From Rosellinia necatrix (Eukaryota > Ascomycota > Sordariomycetes > Xylariales > Xylariaceae), in contig JAGYVD010000002.1 of the NCBI GenBank assembly GCA_021209875.1, positions 2,356,001 through 2,420,000 of the forward strand: a stretch of 64,000 bases of DNA, given 5' to 3'. Made by a program: the position numbers and the translations under genes. Positions 22,561 to 34,597 of this stretch are shown here, one piece after another. The number at the start of each line of letters is the position of its first letter. Position 1 is the stretch's first letter. The notes under the pieces are model-generated. The model was not told the DNA's origin. It did not search any database and saw only the letters and a list, made by a program, of their open reading frames with translations.

Positions 22561-24963
22561 TAGTTAACTAGTTAGTTAGTGATAATAAGAATAAGAATAA
22601 GAATAATAAGAATAACTAGTAATAATGATAACATCAACGACGATAGGTGACTTAGTTCGTCGGGTATGAGGTATCTACGTACGCAGCACTGGCGAAGCAG
22701 GATGACGAAAATGCCCCTCTACTTATCCTCTTACATGGGTCATGGGCCCGAAAATAGCATCGTTATGATCAGGCGCAGCACCTAGAACAGGGGGCAAGTA
22801 TGTATGGATGGTATATCCAGCACTGTACTAGAAATAACTGCCTAGTGTACTGACGGAGTGGGGTCAAGTATAAACCATCTCAGTACATGTATCAATTGAG
22901 CCAGAGGCTCATGAACCAGCGAGGAACCAGTGACGTTTGCAGAAATACTAAACCAAATCATGCCTAGACAAGACCAGAGGTAAGGGATCCACCGAGGGGC
23001 AGAGTTGCTCCAGGCATCGATTTTATATGCAGAAGGTTGTAACTTAGTTACCTAGGCACCGCATAAGCTGTACACAGGTAGAAGCCACGGAAGCCACGCA
23101 CTCAAATTAACCATACAGTGTGAGCTTATCTGGGTAGCGTAGGTACGTACTATCCACCCCTTACGGGGTCCCGGAACTAGAGCTCGACTTCGTATCACCC
23201 GCTTTTCTGTCTCATCAACACCACATGTCCTCCTCGGCCCGCGCGACTTCATATCGTGTCTATACCGGGGCCATTCCCACCTGACGTCCAATTCCGGTTC
23301 ATTTCAACTCTCTACCGTGAACATGGTTCTTACAGCATATATTCTCAGGGCACATGGCCAAGACTCGAAGTCGAACAGCATTTCGATTGAGAGATGATTG
23401 CATCTGAATGAATGGGACCGGAGCGCGGTGTAAAAGACAGGACTGGGGTAGCACCGCCATTTTAACTGGTCATTGATGAGCTCCTCGCTGTGTTAGCGTC
23501 GATATACGAAAAAGAAAGAAAAAAAACCCCTACCTAACTTGCCCGGACTACGGATTTAGTTGCTGTTTAATGGGCTCAAAAGGCAGGCAATGGATTCTAT
23601 AGCAAGAGCTTTGAAGGTGTGGGCATTAACGTCGAATGAGGAACCGGAACTTGAAGCGAGGAAATCCTGCATTTCTGTATCCATCACATACTCTCGCGCC
23701 ATACGATATAGGAAGGTTACATTCTTGAATTTCACATATACCAGCCTTCTTCATCATCCTCTTCCGATGTAATGTGCCCACTGATGTTATCAATCGTTTG
23801 GAGAACGCACATCCCGAGGCAACATCGCGCCTCCTCGCATCTTATCAGGCATTTCATGGGCGTCAATTTTCCCAAGCCAGACTTGCGGATTGTGGCCAAT
23901 GGTGCCGACTCAATATCTATCCAAATGTCACTTCATGGGCCTCCATGCGTGACCTTTTAGCTGTTTGGCCGAGTTGCAGAAATGTCAGACGTGACGAGCC
24001 TCTTCTCGAATGCTATCATCACCATCATCATCATCATCATCGTCTCTTAATCGAGGGGCATTGCAATAATGAGTTGTGGGTTTATCATATGTAAATATGT
24101 CAGGACCGATCGTACGTTGTTTCCTATACAAGATGAAGGAGTGGAAGACGCGGCATTTATACTATCGATTTACTTATATAATTTGGATATAAAATAAAAC
24201 GGCTTCCCCACGACATAGCACAACAACAAATACGCCAATTAATTACCATGAAATAAAAATCAAGTTTTTAGTAGCCTCAGCCATAAATTATTGATTAAGT
24301 AAGTGTATATTTTAAAAAGATAGGCCCTGTCGCGTCTTTCCACCCACCCGTGTTCCCGTGTCTTCCCCCCCGTGTCTTCCCCCTCGTGTCGTGCCGCCCC
24401 GTCTCCTCGAGCTGATGCAAGCATTGTGACATATGGCGTGCGACACCTCGACCACCCAAAACAGATCACCCAAAACAGATGAAACATCGACGGTCGACTA
24501 CCACACCGAGGGGAAACGTTTGGCTCTGGTTTTGTCAGCAAGCCTCTCTGACCTCACATGGCGCAATCACAACCGCAGGTCCGGCTTTCCGTGGTTGGGA
24601 GAGAGCGAAGAGGGGGAGGGCCCGGGGAGGGGGTTTGCCTCTTTCCTTTCAAAATATCAACTAAACCTTCTTCATTACTATAATACATATCCATCCCATA
24701 CCATCCCGTCCTATCCTATCCTGTCCTGCCGTAGCTGTCTCGAGAAGGGGGCATCCTCTACTCCCGAACAACCGTCAGACAGCAGCCGATACCAATAAGA
24801 TCGTGTGAAGACAAAACGCCTCGGGCAGAGCAGAGCGAGAGTGACGATCATTCTATCGCATTAAAAAAGAAAAAAAAAAAAAAAAGAAGAAGAAAAAAAC
24901 CCCCATGAGCGGATGCTCCGGACCTGGGCTTATTAGATTTTTTAGAATTTTTTTTTTCTCGCC
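22305..24963. other. Spacer between divergent genes, with microsatellites
   Basis: About 2.7 kb without a gene I can defend. It includes a CT-rich leader next to the unknown-function gene, an (AAT)n tract, AATAAG repeats (about 22,583-22,610), a (CATCAT)n tract at 24,014-24,043, a C-rich CCCCGTGTCTT duplication (about 24,352-24,390) and an A-rich tract just before the permease. A plus-strand open stretch at 23,774-24,094 reads without stops but has no ATG start and ends in a His run made by the CAT repeat. Confidence 0.5.
22526..22558. repeat. (AAT)11 microsatellite
   Basis: Eleven perfect AAT triplets, followed within 30 bp by imperfect AATAAG repeats, about 220 bp upstream of the unknown-function gene (-). 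Confidence 0.95.
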
Positions 24964-25159
24964 ATGGCGAGTTTCCCGCCAGACGAGGAGCGACGACCTC
25001 TCCTCCTCGGCCCCCCGGGCGACGCGGATGATAACGGGCTCGCGGCTGCGGCGCCGCTACAGCAGCCGGTCCACGGGCGGCTGGAGGACGACGTGCTGCC
25101 GGAGGAGTCGGTGCTGGGGCGGAACATCGGGTGGGGGAGCGCGTACGTGCTCGCGGTGA
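24905..25159 (+). promoter_or_regulatory. Upstream ORF overlapping the permease start
   Basis: An ATG 59 nt before the permease ATG opens an 84-codon frame that overlaps the permease start in a different frame. Its ATG context is poor (C at -3), and the permease ATG context is better (G at -3, G at +4). It follows an A-rich then C5 tract. If transcribed it should tune permease translation. Confidence 0.45.
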
Positions 25160-26782
25160 GCCGGGTGATCGGCAGCGGGGTGTTCGCGGTGCCGGGGGTG
25201 GTGCTGCGGTCGGCCGGGAGCGTGGGACTGGCGCTGGCGCTCTGGGGCGTCGGCGCCGTCGTGGTCGCCGCCGGGCTCGCCGTGAGCCTCGAGTACGGCT
25301 GCATGCTGCCGCGGTCCGGCGGCGACAAGGTCTACCTCGAGTTCACGTACCCGCGCCCGCGCTTCCTCGCCTCTGCCCTCGTCGCCGTCCAGGCCGTCCT
25401 GCTCGGCTTCACCGCCAGCAACTGCGTCATCTTCAGCCAGTACGTCCTCTTCGCCCTCGGTGCCGAGCCCCCCGACGCCGCCCGCAAGGCCCTCGCCGTC
25501 GCCCTGCTCACCGCCGTCACCGTCGTCCACGGCGTCTGGTACCGCGCCGGCATCCGCATCCAGGACTTCCTCGGTTGGGTCAAGGTCGCCCTCGTCCTCT
25601 TCATGGCCCTCTCGGCCCTGTACGTCGTCGCGTTCCGCCCGGAGCACGGGGTTCCCGGGGACGGGGAGCCGGAGCCGGCGTTGTTCGGACCCGCCGGCTG
25701 GGACGGCCTCTGGGAAGGCAGCGACTGGAGCTTTGGCACCATCGCCACCTCGCTCTTCAAGGTCTTCTACTCCTACGCCGGGCTCACGAACCTCAACAAC
25801 GTCCTGAACGAGGTCAAGGACCCCGTCCGGACGCTGCGGTCGGTCTCGCTGTCCGCCCTCGCCACCGCCTGCTGCCTCTACGTGCTGGCGAACCTTGCGT
25901 ACTTCGCCGTCGTGCCCGTGGACGAGATCAAGCAGAGCGGCCAGCTCATTGCCGCGCTGTTCTTCGAGCGCGTGTTCGGCCAGAATGTCGGCAGGAGGTT
26001 CCTCCCCCTGGCCGTCGCGCTCTCGGCGGCCGGGAACGTCATGGTGGTCACGTTTGCTTTGGTAGGTTCTACCCTGATGATTACCGCCCCCCTGTTCGGC
26101 ACGTTGGCACCCATGTTGACTATAAAAAAAACAATCACCACCAGGCACGTCTCAACCAGGAGATCGCAAGGGCGGGGTTCCTCCCATTCTCGAGGTACCT
26201 GTCGTCGTCGAAGCCATTCAACGCACCGATGGGAGGGCTCCTGGTCCACTACGTCCCGTCCGTCCTCGTCATCGTCCTCCCGCCGACAGACGAGGTGTAC
26301 TCTTTCATCTTGGAGGTGGAAGGGTACCCGGGACAGGTGTACGGCCTCGCCATCGCCATCGGCCTCCTCTGGCTCAGGTACAAGCGCCCGGACCTCAAAC
26401 GGCCTTTCAAAGCTTGGCTTCCGGCCGTCGTATTCAGGGCTCTTTTCTGCCTCGCGCTTCTGGCCGCGCCCTTCTTTCCGCCTTCGAATCCAGATCAAGA
26501 TGGGCTGTGGTACGCTACGTATGCGGTTGTTGGCGTGGGCGTGTGAGCGCAACTTTTCTTCTTTCTTATCCCCTCCCCTACTGTGCCTTGGCTCCTGTAA
26601 TCGGCGAAGCGCGAGATGAACTGACCCCTTTATATTGCAGCATTGCTTTCGGCGTTCTCTACTGGCTAGTTTGGACCGTTATATTACCACGGCTAGGCGG
26701 GTACAGCCTCGAAGAGCAACAAGACGTTTTAGACGATGGCACTACCATTACAGTATTAGCACGAGTGCCTAAAGCTGAATGA
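24964..26782 (+). CDS. Methionine-permease-like amino acid transporter (MUP1/LAT group)
   Basis: Exons 24964-26061, 26145-26542 and 26641-26782 encode 545 aa. The protein is an APC-superfamily transporter of the plasma membrane with about 12 hydrophobic segments. The first transmembrane helix has R-V-I-G-S-G-V-F (about residues 72-79), the substrate-binding GSG signature. Later motifs L-E-Y-G-C-M-L-P-R-S-G-G and T-Y-P-R-P-R-F-L-A are those I know from fungal high-affinity methionine permeases; methionine as substrate is inferred. The acidic Pro-rich N-terminus and acidic C-terminal tail face the cytosol. Exons 1-2 are extremely GC-rich at third positions, whereas exon 3 uses many A/T-ending codons. 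An overlapping upstream ORF precedes the start. Other LAT-type substrates cannot be excluded. Confidence 0.88.
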
Positions 26783-27383
26783 GAGATTAACTATGCGTCG
26801 TGGAAGAAGCCTCGCCATAGGTATATAGGGCCTCTTAAAGCCAATCACATAGTTCTTTACTTTAGGTTGTCCTCTACTGTTGCATTCCGTGGTAGGTCTA
26901 ATTGGCTATAATGTTAATGGAAGGGCTAATATAGACGGCGCGGATAAAGATCATAAGGCCTCGTTAATCGTGCGGCCGCGGGCGGCCCCTGTTATACCAT
27001 ATATGCCAATATCTATATGCTTCGTTACGCCTTACTGCTTTCTCCCCGTTGCATCATTCTCCCGAATTCTACATATAGCAATTCCCCGACCCAAGTCCAC
27101 AGGATGATACGATCCATCGATAAATATACGCGAGATACACCGAGATTAAGTGATGGCTCACTAGTTCATATGAACAAGATCCAGTATCTACAAGCTATGT
27201 GTATAGATACAGCTATAAATCAAATAACCTTATTTGTTAAATTCAATGAAAGTGATATGCATTTGGGTTTATCCCAATTCTAACAGATACTGCTCCCCCG
27301 CATTTAGAAGTTCCCCATTTCTCCAACCCAATATTTACAAAGGATAACCCTCCAACATCAACGCCATCGAGAACCATTGGGTA
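26783..27383. other. AT-rich spacer between convergent genes
   Basis: 3' regions of the permease (+) and the Thr-rich membrane protein (-). It is noticeably AT-rich, with many ATATA-type words, in sharp contrast to the GC-rich permease exons. No gene is seen. Confidence 0.55.
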
Positions 27384-29642
27384 TTACCTCTCAGTAGCTC
27401 GTTGCGTGACGTCCAGTTGCATTGGTATCGCCGGCACCATGGGCACATCTTCGCTCGCTCTAGTTTTCGAGTTGGCCCTTCCCACGCGCTCTTTCTGCTG
27501 GTCAACCCAACTATTTATCGTGCGGAACCGAGCCGGGCGATCGCTTGTCATAGTAGACACTGTGTCCCTTTTATAATCAGCCCCGGCCCTGCTCATCCAG
27601 GAGAACGGGCGGTAGGTTGGGTCGTTGTTTGGTGTCTGCGCTAGTGGTGGTTTGGGCATGGTATTAGGGGGTGGCATGATTATGTCACCATCTCCGAAGC
27701 CTGATGATAAAGATGATATCTCACTCGCGCGGTATACCTGCCGTTGTGCGGGATTGTATGCGTCCGATGGTTGACGAGCGAATTCAGATTGGTTGTAGTA
27801 CGGGTCAGGCATCCTTGATCGTAGGGTTGAGCTGACATCATTGCCGTCTATTTCCTGGTCGTTGGGCTGCGGGTATTGATTTGGAATATTCGTTAATGGT
27901 ATGGGTTGACCTTCTGGACTCTGCCATATTACCCTCCCGGCTTGAAGGGTCGCTATTGGTGGGTATGCCACCCCTTCTGACCCTATGGGATACAACTTCC
28001 CTTGGTTATAGTAACCAACCGCTTCCATTGAGTTATTGTTCGCGAAGTCATAGACTGGCAGCGACTCCTTGGGCTCATAGACGCTGTTTTGGGATCCGGC
28101 ATTATCCGTTGATGGTTCTTCACGCCGAGGAGTCAACCTGAATAGCCAGCCGCCCTTATCATTGCTCTCGCGGTCAGATTTCTTAGGCTTTTTCATGGTT
28201 CTATAAACTATCCACGCAACGAAACAGAGCACAATGAAAGCACCTTTGAAATTGTAAGCTTTCGTTATCGGGGGTCATATGGAAGGCACTGGCCGAACTT
28301 ACCAATGGCACCTACAGCAACCAGTATCCGTTCTGAGGTGGCATTGAGTCCCTTTTCTTGAACATTATTATTATTGTTGCCGCTGTCATTGTTGCTACGG
28401 TCATTGGCGTTCCCAATTTCGCTCGCGGGAACGGTTTGAGTCGGTACTGGTGTCGAAGAGGCCTCCACATTGCTGGCAGTAAGAGATACCAAAATCTGGG
28501 TAGTGCCCAGAACGTTCCCGGGGTCTGCCACCACTGACGTTGTTGGGAGAGCAGGATCGAGTGGTGTGATGGAGGAAGGCTCCGCAAAAACGGGGATCTG
28601 CCGGCTATTAGTACCCATCTGCTAGTTGTAACATAGCTAACAGACTTACTGCGGGGATGGTGGTCGATGTGTCTTCTGGCGGCGGCAGGGATACAGTCGT
28701 TTCTGGAATGGGGGTAGAAGTAGATACCACCACAGATGTAGTCGTAATCACTACTGGCGTAGTTGTGGTCACTTCGGGTGTAGTTGTGATTGCCTCGGGT
28801 GTGGTTATACTTGCTTCGGGCGTGCTTGTACTCACTTCGGGTGTAGTTGTTGTCGTCTCAAGAGTGGGAACAGTGAGCGGTGGTGGTGGTGGTAGTGGAA
28901 GCGGAGGTGGAGGCGGAGTGGGAGAAGGACTGTCCGAACTAGAGCCCGGGCTATTGCCATCGTTTCCCCCCCTTTCCCCTCCTCTTCTCCCACCTTTTCC
29001 GTCTCCGCCTCCGCTGTCGCCTCCGCCGCGTTCCTTTCCCCCGTTATTGCCGCCCCCCCCTCTTCCGTTATTATTCCCATTTCCTCCATTGTTATTATCA
29101 CTCCGATTCCCGCCATTTCCTCCGTTATCATTGTTTCCCTTATTATTGTCACCCTGTCTGTTGCTACTGCCACTCCCGCCGTTATTGCCACTCTCTTTCC
29201 CATTATCGCTGAATCTTTCTTTCCCATTTTCCTCACGAAAGACCGGGGGACGACCATCTTTGCCACCCGGAGAGCCAGGATTGTCGCCACCCGAGCCACC
29301 CCCTTGGCCATTCCGCCTACCCTGATTGATATCACCACCACCGCGGTCCCGGCCACGTCTATCTCCACCCCCTTTATCGTCGCTGTTGCTGGTTTTTTGG
29401 TCGTTATTGTTATTGTCACTCCCATCGTCGTTTCCATCTCCACTTCGTCTTCTCTCTAGAGCGAAACGGATCTCAGACTTCTCGGCGTCGGGCGATATAT
29501 TTTCATCACTGTCGTTGACGTCATTGTCTTCGTCTTTCCGTTCTTCTGCTATCACCAACTTCGGTCGAGTGACCGTTGCCGACGCCCCAATTCGCCGACG
29601 AGTATAATGAGAACATCGCCTCCCGCCGCAAAGTGAGGGCAT
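27384..29642 (-). CDS. Single-pass membrane protein with Gly/Asn- and Thr-rich ectodomain
   Basis: Three exons, 29642-28650, 28597-28303 and 28243-27384, join cleanly over 52- and 59-nt introns to 715 aa. The order is: charged N-terminus; long Gly/Asn/Asp/Arg-rich low-complexity part (about 70-230); Pro run; then Thr-rich T-T-P-E-V-type repeats (about 265-315). A Ser/Thr-rich stalk follows, then one transmembrane helix at about 421-443 (created across the last splice) with a K-K-P-K-K stop-transfer cluster. The ~270-residue cytosolic tail is Tyr/Pro/Ser-rich. The layout resembles fungal wall-stress sensors and mucin-like proteins, but no WSC or other named domain is present. The assigned ATG lacks a signal peptide, so an upstream exon is probably missing; the 5' end is uncertain. 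Confidence 0.65.
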
Positions 29643-31424
29643 ATTTCTGTTTGCCCTTCTTTTTGTGGACCGCGTGCTACGATGCCTCGCACGTAACCGC
29701 CAACAGCTTGATTAATAACATAGCACCAATCCCAGACGCTTTAATCGATAAATCGTTGAAAGTAATGAAGAGCGTTATATGGAAGGTTTTAGGAGCAGCC
29801 TCGCAATCTCGGGAGTTAAAAAATAAAAATAAAAATAGAAAAAAGGTGAAGAAAGAAAGTATCCAGCCTTTGATGTTAGTGAAGAATTGAAGAGGGCCTG
29901 CCCCGAGAAGGTAAATAGGCGATATGAAAAGGATACAGCGAGAGGCCTGGAAATATTTGGTTTTGTTGGCGGAGAAAATTTCCGTAAAGAACAAGAACGT
30001 CGAATCCGTGAGACGTTATGGAAAGCAAAGATCGACCCACTAGATAGCATGGTTCCCCGACGGAATGATAGGGGTTCCTTGACATTACGAGGGGGGTTAC
30101 ATCTGTCGATGAGCTGCCGCAGAATCTAGATGTTAAGCAACCCCTGCTGCTCATCTACGATGGCACAGGCTGGGTCATGTTTCCAGGGAATACGGCAAGG
30201 ACTAATTAGCTGTTCTACGGCGGCAAACAATAACACGCCGGGACAGAGGGTTCAGGCGCTGGGGGGGGGACGTGGGCGCCAAGGTCTGGAGCGCCAACGA
30301 CCCAAGGCGGCCCATTGGGGTGTCATAATGACGCCGGGATAACCAATGGAGTCGCCCGTGGCATCCCAGGCCAAAGCGCGGTGTGGTTCGGCGAGAGACG
30401 TACCGTGAAGCTCTAGCTGAGCTCTGGCTGGGCTCTCTGGCTCTCTGGCCCGGGGGAGGCCACATGGTGGAAGACGGGGGTGATGCACTGACGCGCCCCA
30501 AACCGCCTGGGCAGGCTAGCATTCGTGGGATTTCAACGGCGGCGGTGACGGGGCAGCGGGCGACGGGCCAGTAGGGGAACACGTCAATGTTCTCTTGAGA
30601 CGGCCAGGACGAGGTGGCCGCATTGATCTGAGGCTCTAGCTGTGGCAGACCCGTCCAGGTTCTCCGGGGTAGGTTGTCTCAGCAGGGATAAGGGTGGCGG
30701 GCCAGGGTTTCAATACAGGGATCAGTGGCCGTGACCATAAACCTGTAACAAGTTGGTGTCTTTCCTAACTAGATACGTACATAGGGCTCAGATGTTGATA
30801 GCTGTTATGGAACTGGGACAGGCCTAGAGAGGGTGCTAGAGAGGAGAGTTGGTATGAACTGGTTCAGGGATACCTTTTACCAGAAAGAGCGATAGGCTAC
30901 TAGTTACTTGTATGTAAGTACTTAGATAGGGCAGGACAGTAGGTGCTACTGACCGTTGTGGCGCGGCTAGAACTGAGGGAAGGGACGGACCCCAATTGGG
31001 TACATCCACACGTAAACCAAGAAGGAAATTACCAGCCACAAAGAGTGTTACAGGAGGTGCTACGCTACATGGTGGCCAAGTAGCCTGGGTGCTTTAACTA
31101 GGCGGGGGGCTACCGACAGGGAAGACGGGAGGAGGTAACTAGTGACTCCATACACGACATACACACACATACACACATACACAACTTCCGGTATAACATG
31201 TTATGACCCCATCGTCGCATCGCATCACCGAAACCACCTGCTACCTGAGTCGCCATCTGCCCAGTTCTGGTTAATTCGGTACCGAAATTCTCGCCTATCA
31301 CAGGTCGACCACGGACCGTGCCTTAGCGGCCTTAGCGACCTCTCCCCAATCCCAGGACTGCGATCAGCCCCCCTTCTCAGCCAAAGAGGTACCTGGCCTA
31401 CCGTCGAGGGAACGCACTCGAAAC
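29643..31424. other. Spacer with a GC-rich gene-less island
   Basis: The left part is the promoter of the minus-strand membrane-protein gene, with AT tracts around 29,815-29,845. From about 30,230 to 30,700 the DNA turns GC-rich (a G9 run, repeated CTCTGG words) without an intact long frame. A CA-rich stretch (about 31,150-31,185) precedes the GNAT gene. No gene call is supported. Confidence 0.5.
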
Positions 31425-33294
31425 ATGTCAATCCAGGTCTCGTCGCTAGCCGAGCAAGACATCCCCGGCGCTGTCGCTGCGATCCAGTGAGTTATGAAAT
31501 CCCGGTCATAGCTTTCCTTTCCTAGATTTTGAGTGGGTAAGATTCGGTCATGCCGTGTTGGTAATTCCTGATCGGGTTTTCGCGTCCATAAGTTACGACT
31601 TACACTACCTACCTGGTACGGTACATACACCACGGATAGCCGGTGGCCAGGGGAAGGGGAGCTGACCTGGGTGTCTTCATAAGAGGGTATAGCACCGGTA
31701 AAACTACACGGTAGCCAAACCGGTGTGCTTCCTTATATGAGAGCCCAAACCTGTCAAAATACAGCCTACGATGACAACGCAACCTGTGATGTCTTGGACC
31801 TTCCCCGTGTAGCTCATGCTAATCATGCTAACCTTGCCTCTTCGCTTTTAGGGAGGCCTTCGCCGACGACCCTTACAATAACTGGGTATTTGACAAGTCT
31901 GGAGTAAGTGATGAGCCAGCGGTTTTATGTATCGCGTCTTTTCGGATCTTCCATCCGAATTAGTGGGACCCCTTTCTGAGCAGGGTTTCATCTCCTTTGC
32001 TCGGTTACTCGGATGCTTTCAGATCAACAAGCAGGAAGGGGGAGGCTTGATCGGCGGCATGCGTAGTCTCGAGTACATACTCAGACCGGTTGGCGCGCGA
32101 CACCTTGTGCCGACCTACCCAGCCCAGTGTTCTTGTACGCGTCGATAAGTATTTTCTCTAAACGGACCTGCTTTTGGTCTACTACGCAAGTCCGCGTCCC
32201 ATCCAATACTAGTGACCAAATATACTACTACCTTAGTGAAACAAGCCTAACAAAAAAAAAAAAAAAAAAAGCGTTCACCTGCTAACGTGGACGCTAGTTC
32301 GACCCCCAACGCAATGCCGTATCATTGGGTATACGCTGTCAGTGGGGAATGCGAAACGGTATTTTTCATGTTGCCAAAGAAGAAGGCAGCGATGAGGTTC
32401 TCGGTGTGGCTTGTTGGCTGCGGCCGCAGCGAGCAGATCAGCCTCCCACTTGGCGCGACTGGTTCGAGAGTTGGCGTCTATGGTTCAATCAGGTCGGCAT
32501 GAATATACGGTACGGTCGCGGGGGATTGAATGTTCGGGTATGTCAATCCATCACGAGGAGAGAGAAAATGCGTACAAAAAGAATCTCGCCACAAGGGTCA
32601 GTCCAAAGAAAACTCTCCTGATCGCCTAAGATCACGGTAGCGGGTTATACCTTTGCCCTATTAGGACTTTTCGACTTAAGCTTATCCTTTGATTCGAATG
32701 AGGATCAAGGGATAGGCGGCTGAGTTGATGCCGTGCGGACGAAGCCTTGGGACATAAGTGCTCGTTTAGCCGCGGACACGTTTGTTTCAGCAGATCTGTT
32801 CATCATACAAGCGTAGACCGAACTTCAGCCCGATATATTTTCCCATATTCTCCGTCGTTGAGCCCGCCGATGGCACACATGATCTGACGCTAACATGGGA
32901 GTGCCGTAGCGCTATTGGATCTGGAAAACGGCTCAATCAAAGGCCCAATCAGCCGTCTGGAGCGACCCCCGAGGGTACTATTTTCTAAACGTAAGTCAAG
33001 GCTTTATTTACCAAGCCTAAAACCCACTGCTTACCTCGTCTGCAGATTATGGTTGTTGTGCCTAAAGCCCAGGGACGAGGCGTTGGCCGTCGGATGATGG
33101 AGGCTGTGACTGACCAGGCCGACGCCGAGGGTATGAGTTGCTATCTTGAATCTAGCCGTGACGTGCCCAATATGCAGATATATGGTCGTTTTGGCTTCGA
33201 ATTCTCCAAGGAACTCGAATGCGACGACGATGGCATAGCTATCAAGCTGTTCGCTATGGTGAGGGAGCCGAAAGCTAGCTCTAAGACCGACTAA
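31425..33294 (+). CDS. GNAT-family N-acetyltransferase
   Basis: Exons 31425-31486, 31852-31903, 32298-32537, 32910-32990 and 33046-33294 encode 227 aa. It is a small cytosolic-type acetyl-CoA-dependent acyltransferase typical of ascomycete genomes; the substrate is unknown. The acetyl-CoA-binding motif A is V-V-P-K-A-Q-G-R-G-V-G (about 149-159), preceded by the strand Y-Y-F-L-N-I-M-V-V and followed by a C-Y-L-E-S-S and Y-G-R-F-G-F motif B region. All junctions are in frame with GT-AG borders, and the 5' and 3' exons fit the family, so the gene appears intact. Introns 1-3 are 365, 394 and 372 nt, far longer than elsewhere in the window; intron 2 contains an A18 run just before its branch site. 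Skipped micro-exons inside these introns cannot be excluded. Confidence 0.82.
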
Positions 33295-34597
33295 AGTCCT
33301 CTACCACGGCCTAACCCGTGAGATAATTACCAAAACTTATTTTTGTTCCAAATATCAGAGAGTCAATCATACTAACATGCTCATATACGTGGAATTTCGA
33401 CGGTATAGAGTAACTTGGTGGGATGGCTGGCATAAACTTCGGCATGTCTCCACACTTCTATGCGCCTGGGATTCCACGTAAGGCTGCATAATATATAAGC
33501 AAACCCAGGGCATCATAGCGAAACATCATTAAACATTAGGAGCGAGTTGATTGGCGATGGAGCCCACGATGTCCTGGCAGTGACGCTTTATTAGTTTATG
33601 CTTTGAAATTTCCTGCAGTATGTTTGCCCAACCTTGCCTCCGTGTACTTTAGAGTAAGTAGGTAGCCGAAGAACTATCCCAGCCGGCTTCAATATCTATT
33701 TAGCTAAATGATTTTCCGGGGTACATTTTCTCTTGCAACCTGCTATAACCCCCTCAGTTTTGATGTTTGTGTGGAACGGCGATCTACCCGCATATAACCA
33801 CTCCCTCAACACTTCCAAGGGGCCGACCTCTACTACCCGGCAACTGTACCTTAATACCCAATACTGAAAGGGTCAACTTTAACCCCAACTCCTAACCCAT
33901 CCCTCGCGCCGGTTCGTAAGCAAATCAAACACATATAAAAGTAAATGGGTGAGTTAAAAAGAATATGGAGGGGAAAGGACTGAACAAATAGATAATGGGA
34001 CATAAGAAGCTAGGATATGCTGGCGCCAGAGGAACATTATAGAGATGAAGGCGCCAACGCTGAAAGTTTTAGACATAATTTGGCTAGAAACTGCTCCCGA
34101 AGTAGATATCTATGACATTTAACTACAAGCTATCTAGAATAGCAGAGCGCGAGCTGACCTATCTCACTGCCATTCAGACATCAACGGAATATTGCACACA
34201 AGGCATTTGTAGATCTCTATATATTGTAGCAATACAGTGGCTTAAAATCATGAACCTACCAGGTCGTTTCTCCACCTACCCTACCCAGTCGCATAATCGC
34301 AAAGGCAAAAGGTTTTTAATCCGAATCCCCCTTCTATCCTATGACAGCGCCTGGGATCCTAATCCCTTCTATGGAGTTGTGTGTACATGCGTAAAAACTT
34401 ACTTAATCTACTCCGAGCTAATTGCCCCCAGTATCCGCACTTGAAGTGGCCCAACCGTGTCTTTAACAAAAACCCGCTGCTTCCAGATAGGAATGGCCCC
34501 CTTACGATTCACCCTCGAATCGATAAGCAGAAAATTTTTTTTCTCGCTTCCCTTAACTCCCTTAAAGAGAAAAGGGATATGTTCTGGAATCTATAAC
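33295..34597. other. Spacer between convergent genes
   Basis: 3' regions of the GNAT gene (+) and the NADH dehydrogenase gene (-). It is moderately AT-rich, with short unrelated open frames only. Nothing conserved is recognised. Confidence 0.5.

Noticed and set aside
23774..24094. Plus-strand stop-free stretch with a His run
   Set aside because: It begins at GTG, has no recognisable domain, and the His run comes from a CAT microsatellite.
25131..26546. Second long plus-strand frame over the permease
   Set aside because: Its first half is an Arg/Pro-rich shadow of permease exon 1; only the part from 26,145 is real and belongs to permease exon 2.
28657..29325. Plus-strand 222-codon frame rich in Val, Pro and Leu
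   Set aside because: It is the complement of the Thr- and Gly/Asn-rich repeats of the minus-strand membrane-protein gene.
30130..30582. Possible lectin or transposase pseudogene
   Set aside because: The short D-G-T-G-like stretch is too weak to name a family; no catalytic pattern or terminal repeats are seen.
31904..32297. Candidate extra GNAT exon after CTTTCAG (near 32,022)
   Set aside because: Including it adds an unrelated Gly-rich peptide; skipping it gives a family-like joint with correct phase.
32280..32330. Possible tRNA-like segment with GTTCGACCC
   Set aside because: It is the branch site, acceptor and first codons of GNAT exon 3, conserved at protein level; no cloverleaf forms.
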